From NCBI GenBank assembly GCA_019750915.1, contig JAIENY010000040.1:1-64000 (forward strand): DNA of 64,000 nt, read 5' to 3'. This document shows positions 43,911-52,561 of the stretch, piece after piece (position 1 is the stretch's first letter; each line of letters begins with the position of its first letter). Under the pieces are notes generated by a model. That model was not told the DNA's origin. It worked only from the letters and a program-made list of their open reading frames with translations, and ran no database searches. Both the position numbers and the translations under genes were made by a program. Origin of the DNA: Xanthobacteraceae bacterium (GTDB taxonomy: Bacteria; Pseudomonadota; Alphaproteobacteria; Rhizobiales; Xanthobacteraceae).

Positions 43911-46442
43911 ATGAAAACCGACCGGATCGAGATGCAGCAGACCGCCTTCACCGCCGCACCCGCGCGCCGAAGCGGCAGCATCCTTTTCGTGTTGGTGGTC
44001 GCCGTCGGGATTGTCGCGGCGGCGGTGTCGTTCATGCTGCTGGGCCGGAGCCAGGCGCAACCCTACATCATCGCGCTCTTGGCGCTGCTTGCGATGATCG
44101 GGCTTTTTACGCTGTTCGCCTTCGCGTCGGGGATTCTTCGCTTTGTGGACCGCAAGGCCGAAAGCCCGCTGATGCGCGCCATCGCTGATCATGCTTTTGA
44201 CGGCCTGGTGGTCACCGACGCGCGCGGCCACATCATCTATGCCAACGGTGCCTATCTGGTTTTGACGGGTGCGGCGGACGCGCGCGACGTGCGCCCGGTG
44301 GAGAGGGTTTTCATCGGCAATCCGGATGTCTCCGAGGCGGTGTTTCGGTTGCTGAAAGCGTCGAGGGAAGGAAAGCGGCTTCAGGAAGAGGTGCGCATCC
44401 CCGACACCCAGCAAGGTCATGTGCGCTGGTTGCGGCTGCGGGTTCGGCCGCTTGGCGTGACTCGGCGCGAGTCGAAGTTCACGGTGTGGTCGGTATCTGA
44501 CATCACCCGTGACCGCGAGCGGCAGGAAGACGTTTTCCAGGAATTGCAGCACGCCATCGAATATCTCGATCACGCGCCATGCGGATTCTTCTCCGTCACG
44601 CCGGCTGGCGATCTTGCCTATGTCAACGCGACTCTCGCGAATTGGCTCGATTACGACCTTGCCGAAATCGGCTCGGGCGGCCTGAAACTTGTCGATGTGG
44701 TGTCGGGCGATGGCGCAGCGCTGCTGACGTCAATCGTGCCCGAGCCCGGCGAGGTCAAGACCGAAGTCTTCGACATGGATTTGCGGATGCGTAGCGGCAA
44801 GCCGATGCCTGTCCGTATCTATCACAAGCTGGCCTTCGGTGCCGACGGCATACCGGGTGCGTCCCGAACGCTTGTCATCAACCGGGCCCGCGATGAGCAC
44901 GTCGATCCGCAGCGAGCCGCCGAGGTGCGCTTCATGCGCTTCTTCGACCATACGCCGATGGCAATTGCGACTGTGGATCAGGCCGGTCAGATCGTGCGGG
45001 CCAATGCGCGCTTTGCGAAGCTGACACAGAGTCTCTCGCCGCCCGCGAGCGTTAACAAATCGATCTTTGCCGTCGTCCATGAACGCGATCGCGGGGAGTT
45101 GACGTCGCTGATCCGCCGCGCGGCCGAGGGGCAGGGCGACATTCCGCCGGTTGAGGCGATGCTCGACGGTTCGAAGGAGCGCTGGGGGCAGTTTTTCGTC
45201 ACATCCGTCGAGCATCACGAGCGTGACGCCGAAATCGCGATCATTTACCTGCTTGAAACGACGGAGAAGCGCACGCTGGAAGCGCAATTCGCGCAGTCAC
45301 AAAAAATGCAGGCGGTCGGCCAGCTCGCCGGTGGCATCGCACACGATTTCAACAACGTGCTGTCTGCCATCATGATGGCGAACGATTTTCTTCTCAACGC
45401 GCATAAGCCGACGGACCCCTCGTTCCAGGATATTATGCAGATCAAGCAGAACGCGACGCGGGCGGCGACGCTGGTGCGGCAACTGCTTGCTTTTTCGCGC
45501 CGGCAGACACTGCGGCCGCAGGTACTCGATCTTGGCGATGCCCTGTCGGATCTGCGGATGTTGCTCAATCGGCTCGGCGGCGAGAAGGTCAAGCTCGACA
45601 TCGTTCATGGCCGTGACCTTTGGCCGGTGAAGGTTGACGTCTCGCAGTTCGAGCAGGTGATCGTGAACCTGGTCGTTAACGCACGCGATGCAATGCCCGA
45701 TGGCGGCAAGCTTGTGATCAAGACCGGCAATGTCTCGGCGCAGGATGCCGAGCGATTGCAGAATAAGGGAATGCCGCCTGCCGAGTACGTGCGGATCGAT
45801 GTCAGCGATACCGGCACGGGAATTTCGCCCGACATCGTAGACAAGATTTTCGAGCCGTTCTTCTCGACCAAGGAAGTCGGCAAGGGGACTGGCCTTGGCT
45901 TGTCGACGGTGTACGGCATCGTCAAGCAAACCGGTGGCTTTATTTACGTCGATTCCGTTCCAAACAGCGGCACGCTGTTCAGCATCTATCTGCCGCGTCA
46001 TGTTGTGGCGAAGGAAGCCGTCGCGGCTCTCCCGGAGACGCCGGTCAAGGCGAAGCCCGCGGATCTCACCGGGCATGGCAAAATTCTGCTCGTCGAGGAC
46101 GAGGATGGTCTGCGTTCGCTCAACGCGCGCGGGTTGCGGTCGCGTGGTTACACGGTGATCGAGGCCGCTAACGGCGTCGAGGCGCTCGAGGCGTTGGAAG
46201 AGGAAGATGGACATGTCGATCTGATCGTATCCGACGTGGTGATGCCGGAGATGGATGGACCGACGATGCTCGCGCAGATGCGCAAGCAGAATCCCGATAT
46301 GAAGATCATTTTCGTATCGGGCTACGCAGAGGACGCGTTTGCCAAAAGCCTGCCGGAAGGCCAGCAATTTAACTTCCTGCCAAAGCCATTCACGTTGAGC
46401 CAGCTTGTCGGGGCCGTCAAAGAAACGATGAACGTTTCGTAA
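43911..46442 (+). CDS. cckA: Cell-cycle hybrid histidine kinase CckA
   Basis: This 843-residue protein is the kinase that, through ChpT, phosphorylates or dephosphorylates CtrA. Two membrane helices (about residues 20-42 and 48-70) precede PAS-type domains at about 80-200, 215-330 and 340-450. The HisKA domain has the phospho-acceptor His478 in GGIAHDFNN, the ATPase domain includes VVNARDAMPDGG and GKGTGLGLSTVYGIVKQ, and the receiver has Asp775 in SDVVMPEMDG. The spacing VSGYAEDAF and FLPKPFTLSQL is characteristic of CckA. I chose the ATG at 43911 over a TTG at 43899. Several CtrA boxes lie in the adjacent flagellar locus. Confidence 0.9.
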   Translation: MKTDRIEMQQTAFTAAPARRSGSILFVLVVAVGIVAAAVSFMLLGRSQAQPYIIALLALLAMIGLFTLFAFASGILRFVDRKAESPLMRAIADHAFDGLVVTDARGHIIYANGAYLVLTGAADARDVRPVERVFIGNPDVSEAVFRLLKASREGKRLQEEVRIPDTQQGHVRWLRLRVRPLGVTRRESKFTVWSVSDITRDRERQEDVFQELQHAIEYLDHAPCGFFSVTPAGDLAYVNATLANWLDYDLAEIGSGGLKLVDVVSGDGAALLTSIVPEPGEVKTEVFDMDLRMRSGKPMPVRIYHKLAFGADGIPGASRTLVINRARDEHVDPQRAAEVRFMRFFDHTPMAIATVDQAGQIVRANARFAKLTQSLSPPASVNKSIFAVVHERDRGELTSLIRRAAEGQGDIPPVEAMLDGSKERWGQFFVTSVEHHERDAEIAIIYLLETTEKRTLEAQFAQSQKMQAVGQLAGGIAHDFNNVLSAIMMANDFLLNAHKPTDPSFQDIMQIKQNATRAATLVRQLLAFSRRQTLRPQVLDLGDALSDLRMLLNRLGGEKVKLDIVHGRDLWPVKVDVSQFEQVIVNLVVNARDAMPDGGKLVIKTGNVSAQDAERLQNKGMPPAEYVRIDVSDTGTGISPDIVDKIFEPFFSTKEVGKGTGLGLSTVYGIVKQTGGFIYVDSVPNSGTLFSIYLPRHVVAKEAVAALPETPVKAKPADLTGHGKILLVEDEDGLRSLNARGLRSRGYTVIEAANGVEALEALEEEDGHVDLIVSDVVMPEMDGPTMLAQMRKQNPDMKIIFVSGYAEDAFAKSLPEGQQFNFLPKPFTLSQLVGAVKETMNVS

Positions 46443-46551
46443 TATTCACCGCGACGGTGCGACGCAGGCCGTGACGTCGATCCGGCCTTTCTTTTCCATT
46501 CAAACTCACCATGTTGGGGAGTATCCTCATGCCGGGGATAGAGGACTTGTC

Positions 46552-47493
46552 ATGAATATTTTGCAGCGCTCACGCGGCTGGCTGAGAATTCTCGCGATCG
46601 GTTTGTCGGTCGCCATGCCGCTTACGTTCACGGTTTCCAGTGCCGATGCCCGCGTCGGTGGCAGCTCAAGCTTTGGCTCCCGCGGTGCACGCACATGGTC
46701 GACGCCGCCTTCGACGCCGACAGCGCCGAATAGCGCCTCGCCATTTCAACGCAGCATCACGCCCCCTGCGGTCAATAATCCGGTGAACACAGCCGCCAAT
46801 CGCGGTGGCTTCTTCAATCGTCCCGGATTGCTTGGTGGCCTCGCTGCGGGCTTTTTGGGTGCCGGACTGTTCGGTATGTTGTTTGGCGGCAGCCTGTTCG
46901 GCGGTCTTGGCGGTCTATCGTCGATTTTCGGCCTGCTGATCCAGATTGCGTTGATCTTCTTCGTTGCACGCCTCGTCATGTCCTGGTGGGCGCGTCGCAA
47001 CGTCCCGGCGTATGCGAATGGCGCGCCGCCGTCTGCAGATCAGGCTTATGCGCGAACCGATACGAGCTTCGGCATCGGCGCCAACGCGGCCCCGCTTGAA
47101 ATCACGCAGGCTGACTACCAGTCGTTCGAGCGCTGCCTTGGCGAAATCCAGGCAGCGTGGTCGAGCGAGGATATTGCAGCCCTGCATAAGCTGGCGACGC
47201 CCGAGATGGTTTCCTACTTCACGCAGGATCTTCAGGCGAATGCCGCACGCGGCGTCGTCAACAAGGTTTCCGGCGTGAAGTTGTTGCAGGGAGATCTTGC
47301 GGAGGCGTGGCGTGAAGGTCCGGCGGACTATGCGACCGTCGCGCTTCGCTTCGCTCTGATCGACAAGACGCTCGACCGCGTCAGCGGTCAGATTGTCGAA
47401 GGCAGCGATGCTCCGCAGGAGGCTACCGAGGTCTGGACCTTCCAGCGGCGCCCGGGCACGGATTGGGAATTGTCTGCGATCCAGCAGGCCTGA
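46552..47493 (+). CDS. Tim44-like domain membrane protein
   Basis: This 313-residue protein has an N-terminal signal (about residues 1-33, ending SADARVGG), a Ser/Pro/Thr-rich stretch, a Gly/Leu/Phe-rich region (about 80-115), a membrane helix at about 120-140, and a C-terminal Tim44-like domain (DYQSFERCLGEIQAAWSSEDIAALHKLATPEMVSYFTQDLQAN). In bacteria such proteins are membrane anchored and of poorly known function, and are related to the mitochondrial import motor subunit. The ATG at 46552 replaces an upstream GTG start at 46471. The relation to cckA, 110 bp upstream, is unclear. Confidence 0.87.
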   Translation: MNILQRSRGWLRILAIGLSVAMPLTFTVSSADARVGGSSSFGSRGARTWSTPPSTPTAPNSASPFQRSITPPAVNNPVNTAANRGGFFNRPGLLGGLAAGFLGAGLFGMLFGGSLFGGLGGLSSIFGLLIQIALIFFVARLVMSWWARRNVPAYANGAPPSADQAYARTDTSFGIGANAAPLEITQADYQSFERCLGEIQAAWSSEDIAALHKLATPEMVSYFTQDLQANAARGVVNKVSGVKLLQGDLAEAWREGPADYATVALRFALIDKTLDRVSGQIVEGSDAPQEATEVWTFQRRPGTDWELSAIQQA

Positions 47494-47527
47494 CCCTACG
47501 GGCGACATCTCACGCTGATACGTTCGA

Positions 47528-47557
47528 AGGCGCCGTATGATGCGGCGCCTTTCGTTT
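47528..47557 (+). terminator. Terminator after the Tim44-like gene
   Basis: AGGCGCCG (47528-47535) pairs with CGGCGCCT (47543-47550), followed by TTCGTTT. It lies 35 bp after the stop. Confidence 0.65.
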
Positions 47558-47624
47558 GAGTCGGTTTGCGAAACCTTCCATGGTGCCGCCCGTTGACGCG
47601 CCGTGTGCCGGCGAGGAGATCACC

Positions 47625-48335
47625 ATGCGTTATGAATTGTATTATTGGCCAACCATCCAGGGGCGGGGGGAGTATGTGCGCCTCGCGCTCGAGGAAGCCG
47701 AGGCCGATTACATCGACGTCGCCCGCTGTCGTAATGGTGAAAGCAAGATGATGGCGATGATGAACAGCAGGCGGCTGGACACGCCGCCGTTTGCGCCACC
47801 TTTTCTCAAAACGAATAAACAGATCATCGCACAAGTTGCCAACATCCTGTTTTATCTTGGTGCGCGCCACAATCTGGCTCCGAAACCGGAGGCAGCGCGG
47901 CTGTGGGTGCATCAGCTCCAGCTCACCATCGCCGATTTCGTCGTTGAGATTCATGACACCCATCATCCGCTCGGTTCGGGGCTCTATTACGAAGATCAAA
48001 AGCCGGCCGCGAAACGCCGAAGCGAGGAATTCTGGGATTCTCGGGTACCGAAATTCATTGGCTACTTCGAAGGGCTTATCGGCCATAACAAAGGGCACTA
48101 CGTCACCGGCCGCCGGCTGACCTACGTCGATCTTTCACTGTTGCAGATCGTCGAGGGGTTGCGCTACGCGTTTCCGAAAAGAATGAAGCGGTTCGAGCGC
48201 AAGGCGCCGGCTATCATCACTCTTCATGATCGTGTCGCCGCGCGCCCGAACATTCGTGCGTATCTCGAGAGCGACCGCCGCATTCCATTTAACGAGGATG
48301 GTATCTTCCGTCACTACTCTGCGCTTGACGAATGA
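47625..48335 (+). CDS. Glutathione S-transferase family protein
   Basis: This 236-residue protein has an N-terminal thioredoxin-like domain (MRYELYYWPTIQGRGEYVRLALEEAEADY) and a C-terminal helical domain. The Tyr in YYWPTIQGRGE is at the position of the catalytic residue of sigma/alpha-type GSTs. The usual Ser-Asp glutathione-binding motif near residue 65 is not evident (TNKQIIAQ instead of ESxAI). The ATG at 47625 follows GAGGAGAT and discards an upstream extension. The substrate is unknown. Confidence 0.82.
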   Translation: MRYELYYWPTIQGRGEYVRLALEEAEADYIDVARCRNGESKMMAMMNSRRLDTPPFAPPFLKTNKQIIAQVANILFYLGARHNLAPKPEAARLWVHQLQLTIADFVVEIHDTHHPLGSGLYYEDQKPAAKRRSEEFWDSRVPKFIGYFEGLIGHNKGHYVTGRRLTYVDLSLLQIVEGLRYAFPKRMKRFERKAPAIITLHDRVAARPNIRAYLESDRRIPFNEDGIFRHYSALDE

Positions 48336-48404
48336 CCGCCGCGTCGTTTCAACGGGTCACACCGTTTGCTACGGTAGCGCGATATTCAGCCCTAAGGAGT
48401 GTGC

Positions 48405-48809
48405 ATGAAGATCACCCGACCCGGCGAGGTGCCGTCCCGCCGTCCGCCCGCCGATTACTTCACTGGCACAGTATGGCTCGATCCGATCCTTCAGACTCCA
48501 GCTCCTGCGCGGGTGCAGGCTGCCCGAGTCAGCTTCGAGCCCGGCGCGCGCACGGCCTGGCACACGCACCCGCTCGGACAATCCCTGTACGTCCTCTCGG
48601 GTTGCGGGCTGGTCCAGACCGAGGGAGGTCCTGTCGACACGATCAGGCCGGGCGATGTGATCTGGATCCCTCCGGGTGAAAAGCACTGGCACGGTGCCAC
48701 GCCGGCCACCGGCATGGTGCATCTGGCCATTCAGGAAGCCGAGAACGGTGAAACCGTTACATGGATGGAACCGGTGAGCGACGCACAGTATGCGGGAACC
48801 GGGAAATAA
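48405..48809 (+). CDS. Small cupin-domain protein
   Basis: This 134-residue single-domain cupin has the metal-binding motif [14 protein letters not shown] (His-x-His) and the second motif [10 protein letters not shown]. It resembles the cupins found in carboxymuconolactone- or quercetin-type enzymes and in small detoxifying lyases; the reaction cannot be named. The ATG at 48405 follows AAGGAG. It is probably a single gene, with the GST 69 bp upstream on the same strand. Confidence 0.83.
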   Translation: MKITRPGEVPSRRPPADYFTGTVWLDPILQTPAPARVQAARVSFEPGARTAWHTHPLGQSLYVLSGCGLVQTEGGPVDTIRPGDVIWIPPGEKHWHGATPATGMVHLAIQEAENGETVTWMEPVSDAQYAGTGK

Positions 48810-48916
48810 CCGGTTTGTGAGAGTGATAGCCCTTGTTATCCGCCCCATTGCCGTCGCAATATGAATGTCAGATGAATGGAATCAATCCACGCTGACATGC
48901 ACAATCCGGAGGCGCG

Positions 48917-49291
48917 ATGCGTTTCATCACCCCCGTTGTTTATGCCGGACTGCTGGCAGCCTCGATCTATACGGCGTTGGCGCAAAGCTCGCCGGTCCAA
49001 CTGGCAAGTGCCACCACGGATGAAGTCCAGACCGAAGTTGCGGCGCCTCCTTCTCTTGCTGAACAGTCTGCTGTGATCAAGCCGCCGGCGAGGCATGCGG
49101 TCAGGGTCGGTCGTCGTGAGGTGTGTCGGCAGCAGGTAGCGGCGAAGCATCTGAAGCGTCGCGAGGCCCGCGACCAGGTGCAGATTTGCGTGGCGCAGGC
49201 CCGAGTCGAATGTCTGCGGCAGGCGATCGATGCAAGGGTTCGCGGGATCACCCAGCGCAGACTCTACGTAAAGGCTTGTGTCGCCTCTTAA
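48917..49291 (+). CDS. Small exported hypothetical protein
   Basis: This 124-residue protein has a signal peptide (about residues 1-22, ending ALAQ). The mature part has four Cys residues at 70, 90, 99 and 121 that could form two disulfides, and is rich in Arg, Val, Ala and Gln. I do not recognise the family. It has no clear operon partner. The signal peptide and Cys pattern support it as a real periplasmic protein. Confidence 0.6.
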   Translation: MRFITPVVYAGLLAASIYTALAQSSPVQLASATTDEVQTEVAAPPSLAEQSAVIKPPARHAVRVGRREVCRQQVAAKHLKRREARDQVQICVAQARVECLRQAIDARVRGITQRRLYVKACVAS

Positions 49292-49330
49292 AGCCACGCA
49301 CTTCTTCCTTCTGCTGTCCGACGTTGTTAT

Positions 49331-49350
49331 TGGCCGGGTTTTCCCGGCCA
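49331..49350 (+). terminator. Hairpin after the small exported protein
   Basis: TGGCCGGG (49331-49338) pairs perfectly with CCCGGCCA (49343-49350) around TTTT. No long T tract follows, so it is only a probable terminator. Confidence 0.45.
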
Positions 49351-49507
49351 TTCGCAAATGCCTCGTCCACGACCTCCCGCCGGACGCAGGCGGGATGGCA
49401 GAAGGTCAGCGAGATTTGAGCCCCGGGGATAAGCTTCTGGCTGAACCGAATCAGTACGCTCCATCCATTTGATCGAGCGTCATTTTTTCATATTTCATGG
49501 GCTGCGC

Positions 49508-49536
49508 TTGACGGGTCTGGAACCACAGATTACTAG
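49508..49536 (+). promoter_or_regulatory. Likely housekeeping promoter of mbfA
   Basis: TTGACG (49508-49513) and TACTAG (49531-49536) are 17 bases apart. The -35 element is close to consensus and the -10 element is weak. The iron control element starts immediately after it. Confidence 0.5.
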
Positions 49537-49553
49537 TTTAGAATTCTTCTAAA
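49537..49553. promoter_or_regulatory. Iron control element (Irr box) of mbfA
   Basis: The bases TTTAGAATTCTTCTAAA form a perfect palindrome of the ICE form TTTAGAA-N3-TTCTAAA bound by Irr in Bradyrhizobium and other Rhizobiales. It covers the expected transcription start and ends 12 bp before the mbfA ATG, so bound Irr should block initiation when iron is low. Confidence 0.85.
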
Positions 49554-49565
49554 CTAAGTTGACCC

Positions 49566-50537
49566 ATGAAAAAGTTTTCTGATCTGACTGAGCGCGAAGT
49601 GCTGGCCGTTGCGATCGCGGCTGAGGAAGAAGACAGCCGCATCTACCTCGCTTTCGCTGAGGATTTGGCCGAACGCTACCCGGATTCCGCCAAGGTGTTT
49701 GAGGGCATGGCGGAGGAAGAGCAGGGCCACCGCCGACTGTTGCTCGACCTGTACGAGAACCGTTTTGGGCCGAACCTGCCGCCGATCCGGCGTGACGACG
49801 TCAAAGGTTTTCTCAAGCGCCGCCCGATCTGGCTCACCAAGAATTTGTCACTCGATACCATCCGCAAGCAGGCGGAACTGATGGAGCTTGAGGCAGAGCG
49901 TTTCTACACCAGGGCCGCCGAACAGACGACGGATGTGGGCGTGCGGCGGCTGCTTGGCGATCTGGCCGTTCAGGAAAAGGGACACGAGGTCCGCGCAGGT
50001 GAACTCGCCGAGGAATATCTCGGCCACGGCGCGCGCGAGGAGGAAGACAAAACGCGGCACCGCATGTTCGTGCTGCAATACATCCAGCCCGGTCTCGCGG
50101 GACTGATGGACGGCTCGGTATCGACTCTTGCGCCGCTCTTCGCCGCCGCGTTCGCCACACATCAGAATTGGCAGACTTTTGTTGTCGGTCTCGCGGCCTC
50201 GATCGGTGCGGGCATCAGCATGGGCTTTGCAGAAGCCCTCTCCGACGACGGCTCACTGACCGGCCGCGGCTCGCCTTGGGCGCGCGGATTTGTCTGCGGC
50301 CTGATGACCACGCTCGGCGGCCTTGGTCACACCTTGCCCTATCTGGTTCCGGACACATGGCCGAATGCGTTTTGGATCGCCACCGGCATTGCTGGCGTGG
50401 TGGTGTTCTTCGAACTCTGGGCGATTGCGTTTGTCCGCGCGCGCTACATGGATACGCCATTCCTTCAGGCCGTGTTCCAGATCGTTCTGGGCGGCGCCAT
50501 CGTGCTCGCCGTTGGCATCCTGATCGGGGCGGCTTAG
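49566..50537 (+). CDS. mbfA: Membrane-bound ferritin MbfA, iron exporter
   Basis: This 323-residue protein joins an N-terminal ferritin-like (erythrin/rubrerythrin) domain, about residues 1-165, to a C-terminal VIT1-type membrane domain with about five hydrophobic segments. Iron ligands are in [27 protein letters not shown] and VQEKGHE. The VIT1 part has [21 protein letters not shown] and [13 protein letters not shown]. MbfA exports iron and protects against peroxide. The ICE palindrome 12 bp upstream indicates Irr repression when iron is scarce. Confidence 0.93.
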   Translation: MKKFSDLTEREVLAVAIAAEEEDSRIYLAFAEDLAERYPDSAKVFEGMAEEEQGHRRLLLDLYENRFGPNLPPIRRDDVKGFLKRRPIWLTKNLSLDTIRKQAELMELEAERFYTRAAEQTTDVGVRRLLGDLAVQEKGHEVRAGELAEEYLGHGAREEEDKTRHRMFVLQYIQPGLAGLMDGSVSTLAPLFAAAFATHQNWQTFVVGLAASIGAGISMGFAEALSDDGSLTGRGSPWARGFVCGLMTTLGGLGHTLPYLVPDTWPNAFWIATGIAGVVVFFELWAIAFVRARYMDTPFLQAVFQIVLGGAIVLAVGILIGAA

Positions 50538-50611
50538 ATCAAGAGTCATCTTGCGCGCGCTCGAAACATGAGCATGCTGCGCCCGATAATGAGTCAGCTG
50601 GTGAGGATGCC

Positions 50612-51019
50612 ATGGTGCACGAACAAACCCCTCCGAATGCACCGTTGGTAGTGACGTGGGATCACGTCCATCTGCGCGTCGGTGATCCCGATGCGGTGGC
50701 CTCGTGGTTCGAGGAGATGCTGGGCGCGGAAGCGGTGCATACGCCGGGCCGCGTCGATCTCATTCTCGGCGGCCAGAAGATATTCCTGCTGAAGGCGCCA
50801 GCGACCGACAAGCCGTCACCGTCCCATCCACATCGAGGACTCGATCACTTCGGCGTCAGCGTCAAACATATCGATGACGTCGCCGCCGCGCTGAAATCGA
50901 AAGGCGTGACGTTCGCCACGGAGCCCTACAACATACGCCCCGGTCTGCGTATTGCGTTTCTTGAAGGACCGGAGGGAATCTCGATCGAGATACTGGAGCG
51001 GGACGAGCGGTATAAATAA
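50612..51019 (+). CDS. VOC/glyoxalase-fold protein
   Basis: This 135-residue protein has the beta-alpha-beta-beta-beta repeat of the VOC superfamily: TWDHVHLRVGDPDAVASWFEEMLGAEAVHTPGRVDLILGGQKIFLL and GLDHFGVSVKHIDDVAAALKSKGVTFATEP, with a closing FLEGPEGISIEILE. The His in WDHVHL, His in LDHFGV and the terminal Glu in SIEILE are candidate metal ligands. I chose the ATG at 50612, preceded by GAGGA; the longer frame upstream is a shadow of mbfA. The substrate is unknown. Confidence 0.85.
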   Translation: MVHEQTPPNAPLVVTWDHVHLRVGDPDAVASWFEEMLGAEAVHTPGRVDLILGGQKIFLLKAPATDKPSPSHPHRGLDHFGVSVKHIDDVAAALKSKGVTFATEPYNIRPGLRIAFLEGPEGISIEILERDERYK

Positions 51020-51173
51020 CGCCGGAAGTCGGATTTTTTCGGGAGTGCCTGCAATAGCAGCGCCCCGTTGCTCAATATCTTCTCTGGTCTGCATAAAAAA
51101 CGACGCGCTTCCGCATCGCGCTCTCTCATGAGATTTGCCATTCTTCTCCAAATTCAATTGTGGAGACAGATAA

Positions 51174-51926
51174 GTGGATCTTGATCTGAAGGGACGCAAA
51201 GTCGTCGTGAGCGGTGGTTCGCGCGGGATTGGCCGTGCGATTGTGGAAACGTTTCTCAACGAGGGAGCCTCGGTCGCATTTTGCGCGCGCGACGCCGCCG
51301 GCGTTTCGAAAGCCCAAGCGGATCTCGGCGATCGGGCCAAGGGGACAGCGCTGGATGTCGCCGACACCAAGGCGTTGAGCACCTGGATTGAGGACTCCGC
51401 TGCGGATATGGGCGGGATCGATATTGTGGTGTCCAACGTCAGCGCGCTCTCCGTGGGCGCTGATCCGGAGGTCTGGCATCGGACGCTGGATATCGATCTG
51501 CTCGGCGCCGCGACCATGGTAACGGCGGCGCTGCCCGCACTCCGCGAGTCTGATGCGGCTTCTGTGGTGTTGATCTCCAGCGTGTCGGGCGTGGAATACG
51601 ACATCTTCGGTGAACCCTATGGCGCGATGAAAGCCGCACTGATTCATTACGGAAAGACGCTTTCGGTGCGTCACGCGCCGGACAAAATCCGGGTGAACAC
51701 GGTATCGCCGGGCAACATCTATTTCAGCGATGGTGTCTGGGGCTCAATCGAACGGGAAAATCCTGGTCTTTTCGCCCAGTGCCTTGCAATGAATCCGATG
51801 GGCCGCATGGGTCGGCCGGACGAGATCGCTAAGGTGACGGCGTTCGTGGCAAGCCCCGCTGCCAGTTTCATGACAGGCGCAAACGTTCTGGCGGACGGCG
51901 GCCTCAGCCGAGGGGTTCAGTACTGA
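51174..51926 (+). CDS. Short-chain dehydrogenase/reductase
   Basis: This 250-residue classical SDR has the cofactor motif GGSRGIGRA near residue 14, the SNVSAL strand, the Ser in LISSVSG near 141, and the YGAMKAA motif with the Tyr-x3-Lys pair near 153-157. A PG motif follows (NTVSPGNI). It closes with GRMGRPDEIAKVTAFVASPAASFMTGANVLADGG, usual for FabG-like oxidoreductases. Substrate and direction are unknown. The VOC gene lies 154 bp upstream. Confidence 0.88.
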   Translation: MDLDLKGRKVVVSGGSRGIGRAIVETFLNEGASVAFCARDAAGVSKAQADLGDRAKGTALDVADTKALSTWIEDSAADMGGIDIVVSNVSALSVGADPEVWHRTLDIDLLGAATMVTAALPALRESDAASVVLISSVSGVEYDIFGEPYGAMKAALIHYGKTLSVRHAPDKIRVNTVSPGNIYFSDGVWGSIERENPGLFAQCLAMNPMGRMGRPDEIAKVTAFVASPAASFMTGANVLADGGLSRGVQY

Positions 51927-51949
51927 CTGATCGCATGGGAAGCAAAGGG

Positions 51950-52420
51950 CTAGTTTTCCTTTTCCCGCGACACCGTGATGTTCGCGCCATTGCTCGTGCG
52001 CGCGCAATGGATGTCGAGCTTGCGATAGCGGGTGGAGACGTCGTAGCCGCGAAGCAGCCCAATGCGGCCGAGGCAGCGTTTGGTGCCGCGCAGCGCGTCG
52101 TCTTTCGGGATCGTGAACACCAGCGCCGAAGCTGTTGCGACGAATGAAACGAAATCGGCTGATGGCTTTTTTTGCGATGAGGCGGCGTAAAACTCCGCCT
52201 GTTTGTTGCGGCTGGAGCAGCCGAGCGAAGCACGGACCGCGGTCGGATGCTGCAAGTAGATAATCCCGCCGCGCGTGCCGCCGACCTTCAGATTATCGAT
52301 CTGCTGCGCAAGTTGCTTGGCGAGATCGTCGCAGCGATCGGCGCGGGCGGGCGCGGAAAAGACTAACAGAGCGCCAACCATGGTCGCGGAAGCCGCGAGT
52401 CCTGATAGTAATTTTGTCAT
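51950..52420 (-). CDS. Exported hypothetical protein
   Basis: This 156-residue protein has a signal peptide (about residues 1-27, ending PARAD). The mature domain has Cys at about 30, 68, 116 and 139, which could form disulfides, and a mixed charged composition. I do not recognise the family. It is convergent with the SDR gene (23-bp gap) and divergent from a DUF2254 gene. Confidence 0.68.
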   Translation of the reverse strand: MTKLLSGLAASATMVGALLVFSAPARADRCDDLAKQLAQQIDNLKVGGTRGGIIYLQHPTAVRASLGCSSRNKQAEFYAASSQKKPSADFVSFVATASALVFTIPKDDALRGTKRCLGRIGLLRGYDVSTRYRKLDIHCARTSNGANITVSREKEN

Positions 52421-52561
52421 GTATAAACCCCCGTCGCATTGAAGCTTGAGGCATCGGCATAGGCAAGAGGCATGGCAAAGAAGTCATGGGAACTGTTGCA
52501 GCTAGGTGGCGTTGGAGCCCTGTCGCGGACAGATCTGCGATAACCAAGATGGATCGACCGA

